Source of the DNA: an uncultured Porphyromonadaceae bacterium
Lineage (GTDB): Bacteria > Bacteroidota > Bacteroidia > Bacteroidales > Muribaculaceae
Length of the DNA: 19,641 nucleotides
NCBI GenBank assembly: GCA_900549445.1
Contig: UROS01000025.1
Coordinates: forward strand, 1 to 19,641
Direction of reading: 5' to 3'
Of this stretch, positions 15,121 through 19,641 are shown one piece after another; position 1 is the first letter of the stretch, and each line of letters opens with the position of its first letter. Position numbers and translations under genes: made by a program. The notes below the pieces were generated by a model. The model saw only the letters and a program-made list of their open reading frames with translations, was not told where the DNA came from and ran no database searches.

Positions 15121-16593
15121 CTATTTTTCGAAAAGACGGAGGTTGGAGAGTGCGTCGGGGAGTTCGCCGGCATTTTTGAAGTGCCGGATTGCAGCGTCGA
15201 AATTGCCGCGGTGCGACTCGGCCATGCCGCGGGCGTTTTCGGCCTCGGGCGAGGTGCCTGCTTTTTCGAGGAGTTCGTCGACTCCTTCCCATTTGCCCGC
15301 CTTGATGCGGGCGACAGCTACGTTGAGGTTGGCCACTTCGTCGTCGGGGTAATATTTGAGGGCGGTGTCGATGGTGTGGTTGAACTCGTCGGAGCCTTCA
15401 GGGTAGAGGAGGGCCACACGGAACATCTGATTGAGCGACATGAGGTAGGGTGTGCGCTTGATTACCTCGGCAAGCTGCTGGTCGGACATCGGTTTGAGCT
15501 TGGTTTCGATCTGGAAAGTGGTGGTGCGGAGTTCGGGGAACCATTCAGGGAGTATGAGCGACTTGTAGATCCGCGAGAAGCGGCGGTCGGTCTTGAGGGT
15601 TTTCTCCTTGTTGTCGTAGTCGGTGGGGCCGTAGGCGGGTTCGTTGATCAGAGCGAGGAGGTCGCGGCGCTGATCTTCGGTTATGTCGCGCGACTCTTCG
15701 GTGATTTTCTTGAATCCTTCCCAGTTTTCGGCAACGGCTGCATAGTGGCTCTTCGATGCGGGGAGGTTGTATTTTCTGGCGAGGTATTCGGCGAGGGCGC
15801 GGGAGCGGCCGGAGGCGAGTTCCTCGTTGTGGATGTAGGGGGATTCGGGCGAAGCGTAGCCGGTAATCTTAATGGCGGAAATCTCCACGTTGGGGTCGGT
15901 CAGGGCGTAGCGGACGGAGTCTTCGATTATTCCGAGCTGCTCGCGGTTGTCGATCATGCGGCCGTTGCGTGCGCGGTATGGGGTGGGGTGGAGCACGGTC
16001 TTATTGACTTCGAACTGGACTTTCGCGCGGCCTTCGTGCTTGATGACGGGGAGGTCGGTCACTTCGGGGGTGACGAATGCGAGGGTCATGCTGGCGGTGG
16101 GATCGAGGTCAAGGGGTGTGCCGAGGCCTGAACGGGAGGTGTAGTGCTCGCCGCAGCCGCATTCATCGAGGTCGAAGCGGATGGCTGCTTTGGGGAGAAG
16201 CATCCACTGTTGGAATGGGGCGGTGGCGGAGTATTCAACCGTCTGGGGTCTGCGCCCGTTGCGGCATACCTGCGATGCGATGTCGTAGCCGGCTGCGGTG
16301 GTAGGGGTTATGACTCCGCGCTGCACGGCGTAGTCCATATATTTGCCGTTGACGAGGACGGCGGGGAGAGTTACGGTGCTGTCGCCGGCGGAAACCACGG
16401 GGACGATGTAGACCTGGTTGTTGCGTCCGAGAGTAAGCGAGTCGAGGAGAATCCGGGCTCTTACGTCGAGGCGCTCGCCGACGCGGTGAATCTCGATACT
16501 GTCGCTGCAGGGGTATCCGGCCACATCGGCTTTCACCGGCATGGCGGCGAGGGCGGCGAGGACAAGGAAGGTGAAGGATTTGCTGATACTCAT
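15121..16593 (-). CDS. DUF3868 protein with OmpA-like domain and TPRs
   Basis: This encodes 490 aa. Residues 1-23 are a signal peptide (MSISKSFTFLVLAALAAMPVKA). About 25-185 is the beta-rich DUF3868 region; it holds Cys29, Cys110 and the pair ECGCGEH at 144-150. About 190-290 resembles the OmpA C-terminal peptidoglycan-binding fold: VQFEVNKTVLHP, then ITGYASPES and NEELASGRSRALAEYL. About 380-480 shows TPR-like helical repeats (ALKYYPDDEVANLNVAVARIKAGKW, SHRGNFDAAIRHF). DUF3868 genes are recurrent neighbours of fimbrial genes in Bacteroidales, without a proven function. Domain content suggests a periplasmic or outer-membrane scaffold tying the pilus machinery to peptidoglycan. It follows the DUF3575 gene by 12 nt, so the two are co-transcribed and probably work together. 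Confidence 0.85.
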   Translation of the reverse strand: MSISKSFTFLVLAALAAMPVKADVAGYPCSDSIEIHRVGERLDVRARILLDSLTLGRNNQVYIVPVVSAGDSTVTLPAVLVNGKYMDYAVQRGVITPTTAAGYDIASQVCRNGRRPQTVEYSATAPFQQWMLLPKAAIRFDLDECGCGEHYTSRSGLGTPLDLDPTASMTLAFVTPEVTDLPVIKHEGRAKVQFEVNKTVLHPTPYRARNGRMIDNREQLGIIEDSVRYALTDPNVEISAIKITGYASPESPYIHNEELASGRSRALAEYLARKYNLPASKSHYAAVAENWEGFKKITEESRDITEDQRRDLLALINEPAYGPTDYDNKEKTLKTDRRFSRIYKSLILPEWFPELRTTTFQIETKLKPMSDQQLAEVIKRTPYLMSLNQMFRVALLYPEGSDEFNHTIDTALKYYPDDEVANLNVAVARIKAGKWEGVDELLEKAGTSPEAENARGMAESHRGNFDAAIRHFKNAGELPDALSNLRLFEK

Positions 16594-16605
16594 GATTGTC
16601 TTGCC

Positions 16606-17196
16606 TTAAAAGATGTACATAATGGAAACGCCTATTTTGGTGATGCCGGCGTAGTTGGTGTGACCGGATTTGGTTTTTCCGCCGCATTTACCGCAGTTGT
16701 ACCTGTCGTACCATACGTGGCCGTAGCCGACGCCGATTTCGGTTTCAAGGTTCCAGTGGCGCGAGAGGGGGAACTGGTAGCCGTAGGTGAAGCCGACGCC
16801 TGCGAAAGTTCCTTCGAAGCGGTTGTGTTTTACGGCTGAGGTGAGGTTGTCGCCGCCAAACCATCCGCCGGGAATCGGGAGGTGGGCGCGTTCGGCGTCG
16901 AATTCACCGACCATGGCGTGGACGCCGAGGAAGTGGCCGCTGTAGGCGGTGCAGAGCCACCAGCGGTACTCGGGCATGAGAACCCAGTGTTTTGCGTAGT
17001 GGTCGCGGTCGCTGCCGAATTTCCATGGATTGAGGCCGTAGACAAGGTTCACTGTGTTTTGCCGGCCCACGGCATATTCCGCGCCGATGTTAGGCGTGGT
17101 TGTAGCGTCGTAGAGAAGGTTTGTCTTGACTGCAACCTGTCCCATTGCGGGGAGCGCTGCGGCAACCGACAAAAACAGACTTACAAGAGCTTTCAT
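16606..17196 (-). CDS. DUF3575 family outer-membrane beta-barrel-type protein
   Basis: This encodes 196 aa. The signal peptide covers residues 1-20 (MKALVSLFLSVAAALPAMGQ). The mature protein begins VAVKTNLLYDATTTPNIGAEY, the DUF3575 signature, and continues with alternating aromatic strands (LMPEYRWWLC, FLGVHAMVG, FAGVGFTYGYQFPLSRHWNLETEIGVGYG). It ends in an aromatic residue (SIMYIF), as outer-membrane barrels do. A CGKC motif lies at 168-171, in the segment that would be the last large loop. It is the first gene of the pilus operon, with a leader of about 350 nt. Together with the DUF3868 gene it probably serves the outer-membrane step of pilus assembly. The family call is firm; the role is inferred from context. 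Confidence 0.88.
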   Translation of the reverse strand: MKALVSLFLSVAAALPAMGQVAVKTNLLYDATTTPNIGAEYAVGRQNTVNLVYGLNPWKFGSDRDHYAKHWVLMPEYRWWLCTAYSGHFLGVHAMVGEFDAERAHLPIPGGWFGGDNLTSAVKHNRFEGTFAGVGFTYGYQFPLSRHWNLETEIGVGYGHVWYDRYNCGKCGGKTKSGHTNYAGITKIGVSIMYIF

Positions 17197-17221
17197 TAGC
17201 TTTTATGTTTGGTTTAGTTAA

Positions 17222-17229
17222 TATATTTG
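17222..17229 (+). promoter_or_regulatory. Possible plus-strand -7 box antisense to the pilus leader
   Basis: TATATTTG followed by CA is a perfect TAnnTTTG on the plus strand, but I find no good -33 TTG at 19-21 bp upstream. A transcript from here would run about 240 nt antisense to the pilus leader, to a small stem (17440-17454) with TTTTTT at 17465-17470. Weak candidate for an antisense RNA promoter. Confidence 0.25.
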
Positions 17230-17536
17230 CAGTCCGTATCCGGGCCTCAAAGGCGGGGATGTGGCGGTTCTTACCGATTATTGCTCTAAGCTCCAGTAAG
17301 GGGTTTCGTAAGTCAGTCTTGAGGTGTGCGTCTTGTTGTCCTGCGGTTATGGCGGTTTTCAATTTAAGGTTAGGTCTGCAGGCAGCCGGAAGGTTTTCGG
17401 ATATCCTTTCGGAGGTGAAGATGTCGCGTTGTCAAAACTGAATCAGGTTGATTCGTGAGTCTCCTTTTTTGAAGTTATCCTGCTGCGGGCGAAAAGGCGC
17501 CGACAGGGTAAAATCTGAGGTGTTACTGTGAGTTTA

Positions 17537-17546
17537 GATGTTCAAC
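17537..17546 (-). repeat. Leader 10-mer GTTGAACATC, copy 3
   Basis: This is the same 10 bases as in the major pilin leader, here 4 nt downstream of the -7 box, so at or near the start of the transcript. All three copies have the same orientation relative to the pilus genes. Confidence 0.55.
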
Positions 17547-17550
17547 GCTA

Positions 17551-17558
17551 CAAAAGTA
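17551..17558 (-). promoter_or_regulatory. Predicted promoter (-7 box) of the pilus operon
   Basis: TACTTTTG on the minus strand is a perfect TAnnTTTG box in a very A/T-rich setting (TTTTTTATTATA just upstream). No TTG/TTTG sits at the usual 19-21 bp upstream. That place is taken by the edge of a nine-base G run, with TTG only at its far end (29 bp away). The promoter may therefore depend on an activator. Confidence 0.6.
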
Positions 17559-17579
17559 TATAATAAAAAATGAAAATTA

Positions 17580-17588
17580 CCCCCCCCC
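17580..17588 (-). repeat. Nine-base G (plus-strand C) homopolymer upstream of the pilus promoter
   Basis: Nine consecutive C on the plus strand begin 21 bp upstream of the -7 box, at roughly -33 to -42. It is the longest G/C run I noticed in the window and lies only in this regulatory region. Such tracts are prone to slipped-strand length change. A run placed between activator site and core promoter could set promoter strength. Confidence 0.7.
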
Positions 17589-17626
17589 AAGTACTAAAAG
17601 ATGTTAATGAATTTGTTAAAACCGCA

Positions 17627-17638
17627 TTTTAGCTAAAA
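17627..17638. other. Perfect 12-bp palindrome TTTTAGCTAAAA
   Basis: This self-complementary 12-mer lies about 40 bp upstream of the G run, in the gene-free stretch between the TPR gene and the pilus promoter. It could be a dimeric regulator site upstream of the pilus promoter. A/T-rich palindromes of this size also arise by chance. Confidence 0.3.
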
Positions 17639-17730
17639 AAGTATTGAGATTGGATAAAATTTTTGGGGAAGAGGGGAAGCAGGGTTGCTAATGTTTCTGA
17701 TGTCTCTGAGTTGGCGTAAGGTGGATTTTG

Positions 17731-17787
17731 CACGGCGCGCTGCCTGAGACATATTCTTATATGATCCCAGACAGCGCTGCCGGCGTG
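17731..17787 (-). terminator. Long imperfect hairpin directly after the TPR gene
   Basis: Starting at the base after the TPR stop codon, the minus strand folds into a stem of 22 base pairs (two are G-T) with an AAGA loop. It has two single-base bulges and one 3-nt/0-nt offset near the base. The core includes GACAGCGCTG-type pairing and CATAT/ATATG at the tip. No T run follows, so it is not a standard intrinsic terminator. It is the most likely 3' end or processing site of the kdsA-TPR transcript. Confidence 0.55.
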
Positions 17788-19383
17788 TTACTTGAAAATC
17801 GAGGCGTAGCGGGTGAGGAGGTCGTTGAAACGGGGGTCGGTGCGGAGTGGCGCCACGCTTACGCGCGCCTGGTCGGCACGGGTCCAGTTGTGGTAGTTGG
17901 CATATCCTTTTTCGAGCGAAGTCTCCATACACCGGAATGCGCGGTCGAGGTCGCCGCGTGCAGCCCAGTAGCATGCGCCGTAGTAGTTGATGAGTCCGTC
18001 GTAGTCCTCGACGGATTCGAGAATTGTCTCCATCCAGTCGTCGCCTTCGATTTCGCGGCCGAGATAGAGCAGAGCGAAGCCCCGGAAGGAGGTGACGTCG
18101 GTGGCCGGCATCTCCATGTCGAGAATGCGTTCGTAGCACTGGCGGGCGATGTCGTCCTGATTGCGGAAGTCGTGCAGCACCCAGGCGCGGAGCATGAAAA
18201 TCCAGGGGTTTGAGGCGTCGTTCATGGCAGCTTCGCTGAGCGATACGGAGGCTTCGGCATATTGCGTGAGGCATACCTGAGATAGCGCCTGGGCAATGAG
18301 TGCGTCGTTGTATTCAGGGTCTTTCTCCAGGGCTGATTCCGCGCATGAAAGGGCGGTTTCGCAGTTGCCGAGTGTGCGTTCGATGTCGGATTTCAGCACG
18401 TAGTAGAGCTTGTTGTCGTGGGTGGCGCCCACGGCGAAGTCGATATTGAGGAGTGCGGTGTCGTACTGACCGAGTGCGTAGTAGCATTCTGCCAGTGAGG
18501 CGTTGATGCCGGGGTAGCTGTCGAGGTGCTGGTCGAGTATGTAGTCGTAGTCGGCGATGGCGTCGGAATAGTGGCAGTGGCTCTGTGCAATCATGGCGCG
18601 GATGTAGTAGAACATGCCGGAGCGGGGCGCCTTGCGGATGGCGGAACTCAGGCCGCTGATTACGGCCGGATAGTCGGTGCGGCTCAGCAGCGAGAGTTCG
18701 CGGAGCGCCCGGGAGGTGTTGACCTGGTCGGTAGAGAGCGCCACAATGTAGTCGTCGACGGCTCCCTGGGTGTTGCCCATCATGGAGCGTATGGATGCCC
18801 GGCGGATGTAGACGTCGGATACACCGGGTGTGAACGCTACGGCCTGGTCGACGAGGTCGTTGGCGGTTCCGATGTTGTTTTGCTTCACCGCCACACGGGC
18901 GAGTCCGAACAGTGCTTCCTGGCTGCGGGGATTTATCTGGCGGAGAAGGTTGAAGTCGGCTTTGGCCTCGTCGTATCGGCCGAGGTTGTAGAGGGCGGTT
19001 CCCCGCTGGTAGATGGCTATATAGTTCTGGGGATCTATGCGCAGCAGGGCGTTGAAGTCGTTTACGGCGTTGTCGTAGCGTTCGGTCTGCATGGATATGT
19101 TGGCGCGGAGGGAGTGGGCCTGTGCGAGCACGTCGGTCTCGCTTTCGGGAATAACGCGCAGACATTCGTTGATGTCGGCGAGCGCTTTGGGATATTCGCC
19201 GTGGATGTAATATTCGTTGGCGCGGCGGAAGAGCACTTCATAGTCGCGGGGGTCTTCGGCGAGAAGTTCGTCGTAGGCCTTCATCATTGCAGCCGTAATG
19301 GGGTCGTCGAGCCAGTTTTTAGCATCGGAGGGGAAAATCGCGCCGAGAAGCAGCAAGAAAAGTGTGAATGACCGGAATCTCAT
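17788..19383 (-). CDS. Secreted tetratricopeptide-repeat protein
   Basis: This encodes 531 aa. A signal peptide covers about residues 1-21 (MRFRSFTLFLLLLGAIFPSDA). From about residue 40 to the end the protein is almost entirely TPR-type helical pairs, for example ANEYYIHGEYPKALADINECLRVIP (56-79), QRGTALYNLGRYDEAKADFNLL (126-147) and ARVAVKQNNIGTANDLVDQAVAFTP (162-186); later repeats follow at similar spacing. No catalytic domain is visible. Such proteins are protein-interaction scaffolds in the periplasm or on the outer membrane. The ATG at 19381-19383 lies 8 nt past the kdsA stop, so it belongs to the kdsA transcript and not to the pilus operon, from which it is separated by a hairpin and about 590 bp. 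The specific partner is unknown. Confidence 0.8.
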   Translation of the reverse strand: MRFRSFTLFLLLLGAIFPSDAKNWLDDPITAAMMKAYDELLAEDPRDYEVLFRRANEYYIHGEYPKALADINECLRVIPESETDVLAQAHSLRANISMQTERYDNAVNDFNALLRIDPQNYIAIYQRGTALYNLGRYDEAKADFNLLRQINPRSQEALFGLARVAVKQNNIGTANDLVDQAVAFTPGVSDVYIRRASIRSMMGNTQGAVDDYIVALSTDQVNTSRALRELSLLSRTDYPAVISGLSSAIRKAPRSGMFYYIRAMIAQSHCHYSDAIADYDYILDQHLDSYPGINASLAECYYALGQYDTALLNIDFAVGATHDNKLYYVLKSDIERTLGNCETALSCAESALEKDPEYNDALIAQALSQVCLTQYAEASVSLSEAAMNDASNPWIFMLRAWVLHDFRNQDDIARQCYERILDMEMPATDVTSFRGFALLYLGREIEGDDWMETILESVEDYDGLINYYGACYWAARGDLDRAFRCMETSLEKGYANYHNWTRADQARVSVAPLRTDPRFNDLLTRYASIFK

Positions 19384-19391
19384 AAATCAAA

Positions 19392-19641
19392 TCAGTTGTT
19401 TTCGAAAATATTGATGGTTGCACGTATAGCCGACAGGCGTTTGAGCAGGTCGGGAAGCTTGTCGAGGGGGAGCATGTTGGCCCCGTCGCTTTTCGCTTTG
19501 GCGGGGCAGGGGTGGGTTTCGATAAAGAGGCCGTCGACACCTACGGCCACACCGGCACGTGCGATAGTCTCAATGAGGTCGGGAGGCCCGCCGGTCACAC
19601 CGGCCGCCTGGTTTGGCTGCTGGAGCGAGTGGGTTGAGTCG
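19392..19641 (-). CDS. 3-deoxy-8-phosphooctulonate synthase, C-terminal part (cut by window edge)
   Basis: Only the last 82 codons or so are in the window; the gene continues beyond 19641. The sequence DSTHSLQQPNQAAGVTGG, then ARAGVAVGVDGLFIETHPCPAKAKSDGANMLPLDKLPDLLKRL, matches the C-terminus of KdsA. This cytoplasmic enzyme condenses phosphoenolpyruvate with arabinose 5-phosphate to make Kdo-8-phosphate for lipopolysaccharide. The His of THSLQ, the Glu of FIETHP and the Asp of SDGAN correspond to conserved active-site and metal-region residues. Whether it is the metal-dependent type cannot be told, since the deciding N-terminal residue lies outside the window. It is followed within 8 nt by the TPR gene. 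Confidence 0.95.
   Translation of the reverse strand, partial: DSTHSLQQPNQAAGVTGGPPDLIETIARAGVAVGVDGLFIETHPCPAKAKSDGANMLPLDKLPDLLKRLSAIRATINIFENN

Larger units (their letters stand above)
17197..17550 (-). other. Long leader of the pilus operon (about 350 nt, no gene seen)
   Basis: This stretch lies between the predicted promoter and the DUF3575 ATG. No convincing minus-strand reading frame lies inside: one open frame (17090-17362) lacks an ATG and runs out of frame into DUF3575. Visible elements are GTTGAACATC close to the predicted start of transcription, a small inverted repeat GAATC/GATTC (17440-17454) and the palindrome GGATATCC near 17400. I cannot match it to a known riboswitch or RNA family. 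Confidence 0.5.

Noticed and set aside
17090..17362. Minus-strand open frame of about 90 codons in the pilus leader
   Set aside because: It has no ATG (TTG only) and enters the DUF3575 gene out of frame. A leader peptide cannot be excluded, but nothing supports one.
17197..17787. Invertible promoter, as known for some Bacteroides surface loci
   Set aside because: I found no inverted repeat pair flanking the promoter and no recombinase gene in the window. The repeated 10-mers are direct repeats.
17633..18274. Minus-strand frame of 213 codons overlapping the 3' end of the TPR gene
   Set aside because: It is Arg/Pro/His-rich frame-shifted translation of the TPR gene; the TPR frame is the real one.
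1..19641. CRISPR array, tRNA, rRNA, insertion sequence or prophage
   Set aside because: No regularly spaced repeats, RNA-gene signatures, transposase, integrase or phage genes were seen anywhere in the window.

Overview
The window looks like a chromosomal segment of a gut-type Bacteroidales bacterium, probably Muribaculaceae or a close relative. This rests on the protein families present (FimB/Mfa2 anchor, type V fimbrillins, DUF3575, DUF3868, a Por-secretion-like C-terminal domain, DUF1573), on Bacteroidetes promoter boxes (TAnnTTTG), and on starts that lack a clear Shine-Dalgarno sequence. The family placement is inference. Every gene I accept is on the minus strand, so the window reads right to left.

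Right end (about 19.6 to 17.7 kb): the 3' end of kdsA (Kdo-8-phosphate synthase), followed 8 nt later by a secreted tetratricopeptide-repeat protein. A 22-pair hairpin begins directly after the TPR stop codon. A gene-free stretch of about 590 bp follows. It holds a good -7 promoter box with a run of nine G/C upstream of it, then a leader of about 350 nt.

Centre (17.2 to 1.9 kb): a complete type V (Mfa/FimA-like) pilus locus. In order of transcription: a DUF3575 outer-membrane-type protein; a DUF3868 protein with an OmpA-like domain and TPRs; a major fimbrillin (638 aa, lipoprotein, Arg processing site) behind a structured leader; a strong hairpin with a U tract (probable attenuator); a FimB/Mfa2-type anchor lipoprotein; two further fimbrillin-like lipoproteins with the same Ser-Arg-Ala processing site; a giant secreted protein (about 2063 aa) with an N-terminal discoidin-like domain and a C-terminal sorting-type domain; and a translationally coupled DUF1573 protein. 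The order pilin, anchor, two accessory pilins, large CTD protein parallels mfa1-mfa2-mfa3-mfa4-mfa5 of Porphyromonas gingivalis. The giant protein sits in the Mfa5 slot but I see no von Willebrand A domain in it. It is the best candidate here for an undescribed tip adhesin.

Left end (1.9 kb to 1): an intergenic region with a pair of nearly identical inverted palindromic repeats (REPIN-like), a run of three hairpins ending in an intrinsic terminator, and a promoter placed so close to the next ATG that the mRNA would be almost leaderless. The last gene encodes an uncharacterised TerB-like protein with a probable C-terminal winged helix. Its stop codon is the first of four in-frame stops carried by a 9-bp tandem repeat.

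Working model: DUF3575 and DUF3868 proteins serve the outer-membrane side of pilus biogenesis. Lipoprotein pilins are exported, cut after the conserved Arg and polymerised by strand exchange onto the Mfa2-like anchor, with the accessory pilins and the giant protein at the tip. The G-tract, the repeated 10-mer in the leaders and the hairpins suggest control at the promoter and leader level.
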